Shown one piece after another: positions 1 to 8,225 of a DNA stretch of 54,382 bases. A program made the position numbers and the translations under genes. Origin of the DNA: Candidatus Andersenbacteria bacterium RIFCSPHIGHO2_02_FULL_46_16. GTDB taxonomy: Bacteria > Patescibacteriota > Andersenbacteria > UBA10190. The stretch spans positions 1 to 54,382 of the forward strand of contig MHHQ01000016.1 of assembly GCA_001817065.1 (NCBI GenBank). The letters are read 5' to 3'. Numbering within the stretch: position 1 is the stretch's first letter; each line of letters opens with the position of its first letter. Under the pieces are notes generated by a model. The model was not told the DNA's origin, did no database searches, and saw nothing but the letters and a program-made list of their open reading frames with translations.

Positions 1-262
1 TAACTGTGTTTTTTGCAGCTTCGATCGCGTCTTCGTCTCCTTGAGCGGTTATGTACCGCACGCCACCGATAATGACAAAGATAGCGGCGACAACAGCAGC
101 TAAGGTGAGTAGAGCGTTAACAATTTTTGTGATGGCGCTAATCAGTGTGCCGCTTGAAGTCCCTAAGAATGGCTTCACTGGCGTAAGCCCCCCAGCCAAG
201 GCAATTAAAGGCAATAACAGACTAGCACAAGCTATGGTTAACATCGTTTTTTTGCAGATCAT
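1..262 (-). CDS. VirB2/TrbC-like pilin, partial (continues beyond window)
   Basis: The reading frame enters from base 262 on the minus strand and is still open at base 1, giving 87 visible codons. It starts MICKKTML after a strong AGGAGG eight bases upstream. A signal-like hydrophobic segment is followed by a second membrane segment (LAAVVAAIFVIIGGVRY) and the start of the Gly-Asp-Glu module (TAQGDEDAIEAAKN). This GGxxYxxxxGDExxxxxAK layout is the one repeated in the four pilin genes at 5.6-8.2 kb, and it is typical of VirB2/TrbC-like pilin subunits of type IV secretion-like machines. The family call rests on this motif pattern; the C-terminal half is outside the window. Confidence 0.75.
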   Translation of the reverse strand, partial: MICKKTMLTIACASLLLPLIALAGGLTPVKPFLGTSSGTLISAITKIVNALLTLAAVVAAIFVIIGGVRYITAQGDEDAIEAAKNTV

Positions 263-410
263 GTATATCACCTCCTGCTGATAATATTTCTTACGCCTAA
301 TAATGAGCATAAGACATGTGAGTAATATAGCACTTTTTCAAATAATTGTGACAAGGATAATTTATGGTCAGGAGAAGAGTGTCCTTAAGATCTGGTGTTA
401 CCAGCCATAA

Positions 411-517
411 TCAAATATTAATGACGGAATTCACTATCCAGGCTGCCAGACCGGCAATAATGATGCCAATTATAGCGTAGGCAATGCTGGCTTTAGCTCG
501 ACGAGTGTTGTCTTCTG
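411..517 (-). pseudogene. C-terminal fragment of a duplicated VirB2-like pilin gene
   Basis: About 34 codons read EDNTRRAKASIAYAIIG and onward to a TGA stop. They match, nearly residue for residue, the last part of the pilin gene at 6241-6633. There is no start codon or upstream membrane segment, and the similarity stops abruptly at about 517. I read it as the 3' remnant of a duplicated copy. It lies immediately 3' of the surface-sugar operon, so a duplication or recombination break is likely here. Confidence 0.75.
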
Positions 518-579
518 ATTGGAGTTATGCAACAAAGCCGTTTAGTTGTCATATTATTTTCTAAGCATATTATTTATAT

Positions 580-1734
580 TTAAATAGCCCCTTGGAAACC
601 AGGTAGAATCAGATTGTAGATCGCGAGAAAACTAAAACCAAAAACAATAGCACTAACAATAAACAGGCGGGTTAATTGCCGGGCTAAGGTGAGATAGCGA
701 ACGTTGGTAATAAAAGGAAAATGTATCTGGTCGGATAAACGCAGTAGGAACAGAGGCAACAGAATGTCCCAAGTAAAGATAAGTGGATAAAGATAGCGCA
801 GTGTTTGAGATTTGGCGCTGAGGAAAAGACTGCTGGTTGCAGCGGTTATTAGAAAGAGAGTGAGCAGGAACGGCGCGGACACGGGTATTTTTTTGCGGTT
901 ACAGATAAATGACAGAACAGCAAGGAAAATGGAGATGGTGGTTAACGGCGTATAATAAAGCACCCAGAGGGGCGTAAGTTGAAAACCTGGAGAACCGGTG
1001 TCAACAATATGCGAGGCGGTGCTTAAAATAATAGTTTTAATATATTCGATCGGTATAAACCAGAAAAAAGGATTGAACAAGATGGCAAAGAAGATGGAAG
1101 CAGCAACAATTAGAAGGAGGTGCTGGAAGCTAATATAAGCACTCATAAAAACAATGAGGGGCACAGCAATAAAAGTAGTGTCGGGTAGACGAGTCGATAA
1201 ACCTAAGCCAATAATAAAAGAAATAAACCATGCTAAACGCGTGGATAGCGGCCGAGACCGCTTTTCATAAACAAGGAGAGCTAAAAGAAAAAGCAAAGCG
1301 ATCGTGGGGCCGATAACGACATTAGTTGGTGTGCCGTAGAAATAAAGGGGGTGAATGGTGACAATAAATCCCGCTATCAACCACCACGAACTATAGGGGC
1401 GCAGAGTGTGACAGGTGAGCACAATCGAGGCAATCACTAGGGCATTAATGAAAGCGATAGTAGCAAGTAAGCTATATTGGGGGTGGGCGCCAAGGCGAAA
1501 AGCAATAGCGGCTGGTAGAAGGATGGAGGTACCAGGATGTCCACCGTAGCGAAAGTTATCATGGTTATCTTTAAAGTCGATATGAATAGGTAGTTGCAGG
1601 ATGTCGTGTGACAAGTTTTTAACCCGCTCGACCCACTTGACATCATCGGCCAGGGAAATGGTGTGGTAATACGAAACCTGGACAACAAAAGAAACTAGTA
1701 GCACGGCCAGGAAAAAGGTCGATTGGTTTGGCAT
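580..1734 (-). CDS. Multipass GT-C-fold glycosyltransferase-like membrane protein
   Basis: 384 residues with roughly nine to ten hydrophobic segments. Segment one (residues 5-25) is followed by an extracytoplasmic loop with a DD pair (SLADDVKWVERVKN) and then an HPGTS motif near residue 67. An acidic first loop followed by HPxxS is the usual look of lipid-phosphate-sugar-dependent GT-C enzymes (PMT/ArnT-like), which transfer sugars outside the membrane. The gene starts four bases after the methyltransferase stop at 1738 and is the last gene of a three-gene operon with GT4 and TylF-type genes, which fits surface glycan or glycoprotein assembly. Substrate is not predictable. A copy of its 3' end exists at 4644-4835. 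It could instead be an uncharacterised polytopic membrane protein. Confidence 0.55.
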   Translation of the reverse strand: MPNQSTFFLAVLLVSFVVQVSYYHTISLADDVKWVERVKNLSHDILQLPIHIDFKDNHDNFRYGGHPGTSILLPAAIAFRLGAHPQYSLLATIAFINALVIASIVLTCHTLRPYSSWWLIAGFIVTIHPLYFYGTPTNVVIGPTIALLFLLALLVYEKRSRPLSTRLAWFISFIIGLGLSTRLPDTTFIAVPLIVFMSAYISFQHLLLIVAASIFFAILFNPFFWFIPIEYIKTIILSTASHIVDTGSPGFQLTPLWVLYYTPLTTISIFLAVLSFICNRKKIPVSAPFLLTLFLITAATSSLFLSAKSQTLRYLYPLIFTWDILLPLFLLRLSDQIHFPFITNVRYLTLARQLTRLFIVSAIVFGFSFLAIYNLILPGFQGAI

Positions 1735-1737
1735 ATG

Positions 1738-2532
1738 TTAGGTAGTTTTGATGCCGACCCGACCGGTGTAATCGACACGATGGAGCAAAAGTGGTCTAGC
1801 CTGATGGCTAAAATATTCATTAACCGCCTGACGAGCACCGGCAAAATGACCATAATCGTCGAGGATCAATACTCCGTTAGTAACTAAACGAGGATAGAGA
1901 TGAACCAATTCGTGGTAGGTAGATTTATACCAGTCTGTATCGAGTCTAAGTAAGGATATTTGCTGGGGAGAAGAGGCGGGCAAGGTGTGTTCTACTAATC
2001 CTTCAACATAGACGAGGTAACTATCCGGATAGTGGGTGAGTTGCATGTTTTGTTTTACTTCCGCCAGGGAAGCATAGGCGTAGTCATTATGGTCAGCGTG
2101 TTGCTGATGACGCCAGGTGTGGTGCGCCGGTGAGTTGTCGGAGATGCGGATATCTTCCTTGGTTGGCTCGGTCATGCCCTTAAAAGTGTCATACAGGTAG
2201 ATCGGACGATTGGAAATATGATGCTTCAACAAAGTGAGGGCAATCAACATGGTACTCCCCCCTTTCCAGACCCCGCATTCGACGAAATCACCCGGGATAT
2301 TGTTGGCAATAATATATTCAATTGACTGATAGAGCGAATACATACGTTCCAGAGAGGTCATGGTATAAGGTTGGCATTGGTGGTAAATGGGGGCGAAACC
2401 TGGATCCATATCCTTAGGAAATCCGCGATGGATAGTAATGTTACGGCGGTGGCCGCTAACGTACAACTTGATGCCAAGCGCCTCCGCACCATTTTGTAAT
2501 AAATGTTTAAGTTGAGTGAGGTCGTGTGGCAT
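1738..2532 (-). CDS. TylF/MycF-family O-methyltransferase
   Basis: 264 residues. The SAM-binding segment GDFVECGVWKGGS lies near residues 82-94. Further TylF-family hallmarks are YLYDTFKGM (acidic loop), RLDTDWYKST (DTD metal/substrate region) and ILDDYGHFAGARQAV near the C-terminus. This family methylates sugar hydroxyls, as in macrocin O-methyltransferase. The start codon overlaps the 3' end of the GT4-methyltransferase gene by 26 bases, and the gene is followed by the GT-C-like gene, so it probably modifies a sugar in the glycan made by this operon. The target sugar is not known from sequence. Confidence 0.8.
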   Translation of the reverse strand: MPHDLTQLKHLLQNGAEALGIKLYVSGHRRNITIHRGFPKDMDPGFAPIYHQCQPYTMTSLERMYSLYQSIEYIIANNIPGDFVECGVWKGGSTMLIALTLLKHHISNRPIYLYDTFKGMTEPTKEDIRISDNSPAHHTWRHQQHADHNDYAYASLAEVKQNMQLTHYPDSYLVYVEGLVEHTLPASSPQQISLLRLDTDWYKSTYHELVHLYPRLVTNGVLILDDYGHFAGARQAVNEYFSHQARPLLLHRVDYTGRVGIKTT

Positions 2533-4513
2533 TGGTATCCTTGGTTAGTACTATACCCCATTCATAGCCAAAGCTAGCGGGTAGTAAATAATCGAGAGCG
2601 GCGACGGCAACAAGCAGCGGATGAATGAGGCGAAGCAGGGGTAATAATTTCTCATGCTGGGCGAAATCAAGCGGATTGGATGGTGATAAAGCCAAGTTGT
2701 ATCCGGTCGTGACACGGGAAGGTTGGTGAAGGGTCTTATAGGCAGCGTTGTAGGTCAACTCGATAAGTTCAGTAAAGGCTTTAGAGAATTGTGTGGAATG
2801 AACAATTGTTAAATTAGCCGAAGCACCTAGCTTAACTAGTTCTGTCCAGGCAAAGCCGTCACGAGTGTGCCCGTGCGCCGCCTGATCAATATGAAAGACC
2901 TTATCGGCTAGGTAACGGAATAAATAGAATCCCTGATCGTCAGCCGGTGTGGTAATAAAAATGTGCCCGCTGGGAAGCAGTAGCTCGCGCAGCCGACTAA
3001 GGAACCGGTCGACATCCGTCAGGTGTTCGATAACATCCGATACGGTGATGATTTGGTAGGAGTTAGGCGGCAGTGATTGATCGTAGATATCTGACGTTAA
3101 TACGCGTCCCTGGACAATAGCTCTGGTTTGCTTCGCAGTAGCAGGATCGGTTTCAATGAAGGTCCACTGCCCGCCCATCTTTTCCTGAAGATAACTTAAT
3201 GTACCAACGCCGCTGCCAACATCTAAACAGGTGGCATTGGCTCGCAAATGATGGGCTAAAGCACGACTTAGCCAGCGCCATTTGGCTTGTTTTCGGATAC
3301 TGACATGAAAAACATGCAGTTGCCAGGAAACTTGGACGCGTCGGTAGGCAGAAATAATTCGGTTGGCAACATTGTCCCAGGAATACTTGGTGACCGCTTT
3401 ACTACGCACCTGACCGGCGATGACGCGCGCCGCGATGGGATCGCTTAACAGTTTATTTATGGCTTGTGCCAGCCCCCGAAAGTCTTCAGCCGGATTAGTG
3501 TAGACACCGATATCCCCGAGAATGTCACGATTAACTACCGTATCAAAAGCTACGGTAGGTAACCCAGTGGCCATATAGTTGTAGATTTTACCGTTAGCTT
3601 CGGTCTGGGTGCGCTTAGGAGCCACGGCAATGTCCCCTAAAGCGAGATAGCGGGGGGCATCCTCATAGCGGACACGCCCGGTTATACGAGTGTGATGATT
3701 GATATGTAATGCTTCAGCAAGATGTTGATAAACTGTTTCATTGGGATAGCCCATTAACAATAAGTACACATCGGGGTTGGTGGATAAGACGACCTGGAAG
3801 GCCTTTAGCAGTATGTCTACACCCTTATGGGGGCTAAGTCCGCCTAAATAGACGATGATGGGGCGATCGGTTGGTAATTTCAGGTCATGTAGCAGCTGCG
3901 GATCTGGCTGTTGGGGTTGGAAAATACGAGTATTCACACCGTCATAAGCCATGACAATACGCTTTGGGTTTATCTTAAAGCGTTCAATGAGCTCGCGGCG
4001 CATTTCGGTCGATTGGGCAAGAATAATAGCTGGCAAATGGTCGATTTTTTGCTCTAACGCGTACCAGAAACGTTGTAAGGCGGCTGATCTAGTTAGAATG
4101 AATTTGTGCGCGATTAACTCCCCCGTCAAACTACCTTGACAGTCAAAGACCAGGGGTAAATTGAAGAGACGGCTTATACCCCAGCCGATTAAACATCCTT
4201 CATGTAAATGGCCATGGATGACTTGCGGTTTAAACCGCCAAACGGCTACAACAGCAACAAAAAAGAGCAGGATGTCTAAATAAAATTTATGCCAGCTGGG
4301 GCCGATGGCTTCTTGTTTGTACCACGGAAGTCGCCAGGTACGGATGGTCTTTAAGCCTTTGATATCCCGACCTAGACCATAAGTAGCGATGATAGTTTTA
4401 ATGTTTTTCCGCTGTAGGGCCAAGGCCTGTTCGGCAATATGAACATGACAGCCGCGGTCGGCAAAGAAGGGGGTGGGAGCGATGATCAGGACGCGGGTGA
4501 GAGATGGAGGCAT
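2507..4513 (-). CDS. Glycosyltransferase family 4 fused to a class I SAM methyltransferase
   Basis: About 668 residues. The N-terminal ~390 residues form a GT-B GT4 enzyme: RVLIIAPTPFFADRGCHVHI at the start, IHGHLHEG, then IVYLGGLSPHKGVDILL and the donor-site region KRTQTEANGKIYNYMATG. From about residue 420 a second enzyme begins: CLDVGSGVGTLSYL (SAM motif I), VSDVIEHL, and GHIFITTPADD. A single chain thus carries a sugar transferase and a methyltransferase. I start at 4513 (MPPSLTRVLI) because TATAAA lies nine bases upstream, suggesting a leaderless mRNA; an in-frame ATG at 4549 is the alternative. The gene overlaps the downstream TylF-type gene. The products probably cooperate in making a methylated surface glycan. 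Confidence 0.82.
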   Translation of the reverse strand: MPPSLTRVLIIAPTPFFADRGCHVHIAEQALALQRKNIKTIIATYGLGRDIKGLKTIRTWRLPWYKQEAIGPSWHKFYLDILLFFVAVVAVWRFKPQVIHGHLHEGCLIGWGISRLFNLPLVFDCQGSLTGELIAHKFILTRSAALQRFWYALEQKIDHLPAIILAQSTEMRRELIERFKINPKRIVMAYDGVNTRIFQPQQPDPQLLHDLKLPTDRPIIVYLGGLSPHKGVDILLKAFQVVLSTNPDVYLLLMGYPNETVYQHLAEALHINHHTRITGRVRYEDAPRYLALGDIAVAPKRTQTEANGKIYNYMATGLPTVAFDTVVNRDILGDIGVYTNPAEDFRGLAQAINKLLSDPIAARVIAGQVRSKAVTKYSWDNVANRIISAYRRVQVSWQLHVFHVSIRKQAKWRWLSRALAHHLRANATCLDVGSGVGTLSYLQEKMGGQWTFIETDPATAKQTRAIVQGRVLTSDIYDQSLPPNSYQIITVSDVIEHLTDVDRFLSRLRELLLPSGHIFITTPADDQGFYLFRYLADKVFHIDQAAHGHTRDGFAWTELVKLGASANLTIVHSTQFSKAFTELIELTYNAAYKTLHQPSRVTTGYNLALSPSNPLDFAQHEKLLPLLRLIHPLLVAVAALDYLLPASFGYEWGIVLTKDTNATRPHST

Positions 4514-4643
4514 TATTTTATAGTAACCAATAATCAGTCCCCGCATCAAAATAATAGAAATTATAAAATAGAAAAATGGAAAGCGAAATAACGTGGAGTA
4601 GCACTATTGCTAGTTTGTGTTTAATCAAACAAATAAGCGTCAG

Positions 4644-4835
4644 TTAGATCAACTCTGGGGAGCCAGGCAGAATTAGGTTGTACGCGGTAAGAAAACCATA
4701 GCCAAAAATTATTACACTGACGATAAAGAAACGAGCCAAGCGATGGGCACCCGTGAGATTACTGGCACTGACAATGAAAGGAAAGCACAGTTGGTCTGTA
4801 AGGTGGAGTAAAAACAAGGGAAAGAGAATGTCCAT
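4644..4835 (-). pseudogene. Duplicated 3' end of the GT-C-like gene
   Basis: 63 codons starting MDILFPLFLLHLTDQL align along their whole length with the C-terminus of the GT-C-like protein at 580-1734 (WDILLPLFLLRLSDQI ... YNLILPG). The matching Trp codon has become the ATG. No other part of the gene is present upstream. A further scrap with the same flanking sequence (AGGGAAAGAGAATGTCC) recurs at about 5096-5112, beyond the mobile element at 4902. The segment is a decayed duplicate, not a stand-alone gene. Confidence 0.75.
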
Positions 4836-4901
4836 GTCATTTAATAATTAAAAGTGAACAGTCGTTCTTTCGGCTATGCTAGGCAGTTGATTTGCTAACT
4901 A

Positions 4902-5069
4902 CGGAAGTCACATTATGAAATGCCACAAATATAGTGACGGGCCCTGTCGGCGCTGCACCCCCACCCGACGGCTTCGGCCTGCCAGGCGGGCAGCCTGCAG
5001 GCGCTCGGTGGGGGTCCCCCGCGCCGCCACCCGTTTATTTAAGAGTGGCATTTCATAATGTGACATCTA
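4902..5069 (+). mobile_element. MITE-like element, family A copy 1 (168 bp)
   Basis: A GC-rich core is enclosed by terminal inverted repeats containing the perfect 19-mer TCACATTATGAAATGCCAC. The element is flanked by TA on both sides (4900-4901 and 5070-5071). Near-identical 168-bp copies occur at 10757, 15939 and 39388. It encodes no transposase. The ends and TA flanks suit a Tc1/mariner/IS630-type non-autonomous element. This copy carries CGGAAG where the other three carry TGGAAG at the left end. Confidence 0.88.
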
Positions 5070-5156
5070 TACCTAATCACATGGCTAAAGAACAACAGGG
5101 AAAGAGAATGTCCCAGATAAATATTAACGAATAGAAATAGTGCAGTGCTTGAACCT

Positions 5157-5177
5157 CCCCGCGGCCTTGCCGCGGGG
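5157..5177. other. Perfect GC hairpin
   Basis: CCCCGCGGC, loop CTT, GCCGCGGGG: a perfect nine-pair stem. It is not followed by a T-run on the plus strand, so I do not call it a terminator. It sits between MITE copy 1 and the family C repeat. Confidence 0.6.
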
Positions 5178-5195
5178 AATCATCTAGTCGAATTT

Positions 5196-5378
5196 TTCTG
5201 AGAAAGCATTGAAAAACCCCTCTCGCCCGCCTACCGGCAGGCAGGCTCCCCTTATCAGAGGAGTAGTTGATGCTGCTTCCCCCTAGTATAAGGGGCCTGC
5301 CTGCCGGTAGACAGGGATCAAGGGGGTTTATTACTGATCATCTAGTTATCATGATGGTTTTCAGACAATCTCTGAGAG
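5196..5378 (+). repeat. Dispersed repeat family C, copy 1
   Basis: About 180 bases that recur inverted at 16293-16452. The best-conserved part reads, on the minus strand, from CCATCATGATAACTAGA through GATCAGTAAT to AAACCCCCTTGATC. The centre contains GGCAGGCAGG-type GC palindromes and the segment GAAGCAGCATCAACTACTC. No ORF is shared. The remaining DNA from 5379 to 5629 has no recognisable gene or signal. Confidence 0.75.
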
Positions 5379-5629
5379 GGCCGCGGCATGAACAAAAAAG
5401 GATAAAGAGGAATCAGTAAAGACAAGACCTAAAGGGGCAGCTTGAATAGGGAGTTTTTTAGCGAATGGGAGTGGGGCATATGAAGGCAGAGTGTTAGATA
5501 GCGAGGTCTCATTTTATAGCACAACTACAAAATAAAGGATCAGGATAGCAGGTGAGACAATAGGGAGACCAATGAAAGTGTAGATAACTTTGATTATACG
5601 CTAACGTTGGGTATGGCGGACGAGGGAAT

Positions 5630-6238
5630 TTACAATGCAAGGATAATTAGATTGACGGCTACGCCTGATAAAGCGATGACAACCAGACCAATTATAGCGT
5701 AGATGATTTGCATCTTGGCTCTACTGGCTTGGTCCTCATCGCCGGTGGAGCTAAAGTACATGACGCCAGCTATAATAATGTAAACAGTTGCGCCGACGGC
5801 GAGAAGAGAAATAATCGCATTAGCTACGGCACGGATACTCACAATCAGGGCAGCGGCCTCTTTGCTAATAACAACATCAACGATCAGACTTGCGGTGCCA
5901 GCGACAAAAATGCCAAGCAAGGCGTAAATGATCTGTCGTTTGGCACGACTTGAGTTGTCCTCGTCACCGGTGGAGCTGATGTACAAGAAACCGGCATAGA
6001 CAATGAATGCTGCGGCTGTTATCCCAACCAGGGATAGAGCAGTGTTAATGAGCGCTAAGATAAAAGGGTATGGGCCATATAATAGATTGGTGAAGGTTTC
6101 AGTACCGAAGCAGGTCATGTTTAAAAAGCCGCAATTGGAAGCAACAATTGGTTGAACTTGAGCGATAACCGGAAAAACACTTAGAGCAAGAACAGTGACA
6201 GCAGCAACGAATAAAAGTGATCGAGTTATGCTAGGCAT
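5630..6238 (-). CDS. VirB2-like pilin, two-module
   Basis: 202 residues: signal peptide (LLFVAAVTVLALSVFPVIAQ), then two tandem modules, each with a hydrophobic helix, an YxxSTGDED motif, a short basic stretch (SSRAKRQ, ASRAKMQ) and a second helix ending in IIGLVVIAL-like sequence. One module equals one VirB2/TrbC-type pilin (two helices and a basic loop). Two fused modules give a four-helix protein. It is the last gene of a minus-strand run of four such genes, two bases after the previous one. The likely role is a pilus or envelope-spanning secretion component; no ATPase or VirB4 gene is in the window to prove it. Confidence 0.65.
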   Translation of the reverse strand: MPSITRSLLFVAAVTVLALSVFPVIAQVQPIVASNCGFLNMTCFGTETFTNLLYGPYPFILALINTALSLVGITAAAFIVYAGFLYISSTGDEDNSSRAKRQIIYALLGIFVAGTASLIVDVVISKEAAALIVSIRAVANAIISLLAVGATVYIIIAGVMYFSSTGDEDQASRAKMQIIYAIIGLVVIALSGVAVNLIILAL

Positions 6239-6240
6239 AA

Positions 6241-6633
6241 TTAAATAATATTTATTATAGAATTGACTATCCAGGCTGCCAGACCAGCAATGATGATGCC
6301 AATTATAGCGTAGGCAATGCCGGCTTTAGCTCGACGAGTATTGTCTTCCTCGCCGCGAGACATAATGTATAGAAAACCGTAATAGACTAAGAAGCCAGTA
6401 GCGGTGATGGCAATAAACGATAAAGCAATCATGATGACAGACCACATTAAACCCCAGATAGCGGTGATAGGGGCTTCACCGCCACATCGGATACCCCAAT
6501 TTATACACCACAGTGTTGGAACTCCTCCTAGGGCCGCGGCTTGGGTGTAAAAGGGAAAAAATAGAAGTAATAGCGGTAAACTATATAAGGGCAGATTTGG
6601 CAAAATAGTTGTTGGTGATCGATGTAAATACAT
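6241..6633 (-). CDS. VirB2-like pilin, single-module
   Basis: 130 residues: N-terminal hydrophobic segment (LPLLLLFFPFYTQAAA) consistent with a signal peptide, a Cys-containing stretch (WCINWGIRCGGEAP), then one module: helix, YIMSRGEEDNTRRAKAGI, second helix. The Cys pair is not seen in the neighbouring pilins and may form a disulfide outside the cell. A decayed duplicate of the C-terminus lies at 411-517. It is closely spaced with its neighbours in the same operon. Confidence 0.65.
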   Translation of the reverse strand: MYLHRSPTTILPNLPLYSLPLLLLFFPFYTQAAALGGVPTLWCINWGIRCGGEAPITAIWGLMWSVIMIALSFIAITATGFLVYYGFLYIMSRGEEDNTRRAKAGIAYAIIGIIIAGLAAWIVNSIINII

Positions 6634-6668
6634 AATGAAATTAAATAATGTGTGGCATGACTCTTGAT

Positions 6669-7817
6669 TTATAAACTAACCACAACATTAACTATTAGTG
6701 CCGAGATTAACGTAATAAAAATGCCGACAAGAGAGTATGTGATAATTTGCTTGCCGCGGCGTGCTTTGTCTTCTTCGCCGGCAGAGGTGATGTAGGTATA
6801 CCCGCCATAGATGATGGCGGTGGTGGCTATAAGAGCAAGCGGGGCGAGAATGATAACGCCAATTCGGCCAATTAAGGAGATGATGGGATCTGCTCCAACT
6901 CCAGGTCCTAATGGGTCGCCAGCGACATCACGAACAAGACCGACTAATACTCCCGCGTTAACCGCAATAACGAGCCCAATGATGGAAAATATAATAATTT
7001 TTTTAGCTTGTTCTGCTCTCTTTTCGTCACCGGCAGAGAAAATGTACATCAGTCCACCGTATAAAATAGCAGCAGAGCTAGCTATAGCGGTGAAGGACCC
7101 GGCGAATGAAATAAAATTAAGGATGAGCGTTGTGATAGGACCGCCAGGATTAGCCGCGCCAGTATATATCCCTTGTACGATAGAACTGATGGTAACGGCA
7201 AACAGGATAATAAATAACCCAATGATCGCGAAGAAAATGATATTTTTTGCGACAGCGGCTCTTTTCTCATCACCAGCAGACAAAATATACATAATACCGC
7301 CCAATAAGAACGCGGCGCTCGACAAAGGAAAGCCAATTGCATAAAGAAACCAGCTGATTCTGTTTATTAGAGCAATAATTGGATCAGCGAACGCTGCGGC
7401 AGATTCCGGAGTGGCGGCGAGGTAAATCGCTTGGACAGCAATTGAAATCATACCCGCAGCCAGACCGACAAAGAAACCAAGAATAGCGTAGGTGATCATT
7501 TTCTTGGCTTGAGCAGCTCTACTTTCATCGCCGGCTGATAATATATATAGGATACCACCAAGGAGAATCATTAGGGCGCTTAAGGAGAATAAAAGAGCAC
7601 CAATAAAGCTTGTTAGATTGAAAATAAAACCACCAATTGAACCGGAGGCTAAGCCAAGACTTGGTCCTGTTGCCCAAGTAATGGTGTCAGTAATACAAGA
7701 GGAAAGGGATGTACAAACGTCCGGTGAGGCGGCATAGGTTGTTTTTACTTGTATAATAGGCAGAATAATAAGCATTAAAGCCAGCGTTATTATCTGCTTT
7801 GTTGATAAATGTAACAT
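6669..7817 (-). CDS. VirB2-like protein with four tandem pilin modules
   Basis: 382 residues: signal peptide (LALMLIILPIIQVKTTYAA) and a short Cys-bearing region (DVCTSLSSCIT). Four repeats follow, each with two helices joined by Y-x-x-SAGDE or SAGEE plus a basic Ala-Lys patch: SAGDESRAAQAKKM, SAGDEKRAAVAKNI, SAGDEKRAEQAKKI and SAGEEDKARRGKQI. Ordinary VirB2 pilins are a single such unit of about 100 residues, so this is a concatenated form, either a fixed oligomer or a membrane platform. Neighbours are one- and two-module versions, which shows stepwise internal duplication of one unit. Confidence 0.68.
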   Translation of the reverse strand: MLHLSTKQIITLALMLIILPIIQVKTTYAASPDVCTSLSSCITDTITWATGPSLGLASGSIGGFIFNLTSFIGALLFSLSALMILLGGILYILSAGDESRAAQAKKMITYAILGFFVGLAAGMISIAVQAIYLAATPESAAAFADPIIALINRISWFLYAIGFPLSSAAFLLGGIMYILSAGDEKRAAVAKNIIFFAIIGLFIILFAVTISSIVQGIYTGAANPGGPITTLILNFISFAGSFTAIASSAAILYGGLMYIFSAGDEKRAEQAKKIIIFSIIGLVIAVNAGVLVGLVRDVAGDPLGPGVGADPIISLIGRIGVIILAPLALIATTAIIYGGYTYITSAGEEDKARRGKQIITYSLVGIFITLISALIVNVVVSL

Positions 7818-7834
7818 GGAAGATTAATTAACCG

Positions 7835-8185
7835 TTAAATAACAAGAATAGACCTGATAGTCCATAAGATGATAGCAGCTAGACCGACAACAAATAAGCC
7901 AATGATCGCCCAAGTAATAATTTTCTTGGCGGCGACGGCCTCTTGCTCATTACCAAAACCGCCAATGATTAAACGCATACCGCCAAAGACTAGGGCTAGA
8001 ATGGCAATTAGAGCAGATAAGCGGACGAGCCATCTGGTCAAGCTCATAATAACGGTTCGAATATCTGTCATCTCCGTCCCTAGGGGATTTTCAAATGTAG
8101 CGGCATGTGAGAAAAGGGGTGTGATAAATAGTCCTAAGACTAGAAGCATTAATACGAATTGGCTGTAACGGATGAGGCGGGACAT
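7835..8185 (-). CDS. VirB2-like pilin, single-module
   Basis: About 116 residues from MSRLIRYSQFVLML: signal-like helix, then one pilin module (RLSALIAILALVFGGMRLI, GGFGNEQEAVAAKK, second helix ending IILWTIRS). I start at 8185 because TATACT lies exactly 12 bases upstream of this ATG, suggesting a leaderless transcript and the start of the pilin operon; an ATG at 8200 is an alternative. It is the first of four related genes read towards 5630. The motif differs slightly (GFGNEQE for SAGDE). Confidence 0.65.
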   Translation of the reverse strand: MSRLIRYSQFVLMLLVLGLFITPLFSHAATFENPLGTEMTDIRTVIMSLTRWLVRLSALIAILALVFGGMRLIIGGFGNEQEAVAAKKIITWAIIGLFVVGLAAIILWTIRSILVI

Positions 8186-8225
8186 GGGCTTAGTATACAC
8201 TATTATTTATAAGAATTTATTAATA

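Noticed and set aside
4934-5069. A proline/glycine-rich ORF (GAAPPPDGFGLPGGQPAG) recurring at four places as if a protein family
   Set aside because: It is just the core of the 168-bp MITE read in one frame. The rest of each ORF differs with the flanking DNA.
6811-7344. Plus-strand ORF opposite the four-module pilin gene
   Set aside because: It is an antisense shadow: the repeats in it simply mirror the SAGDE modules on the minus strand.
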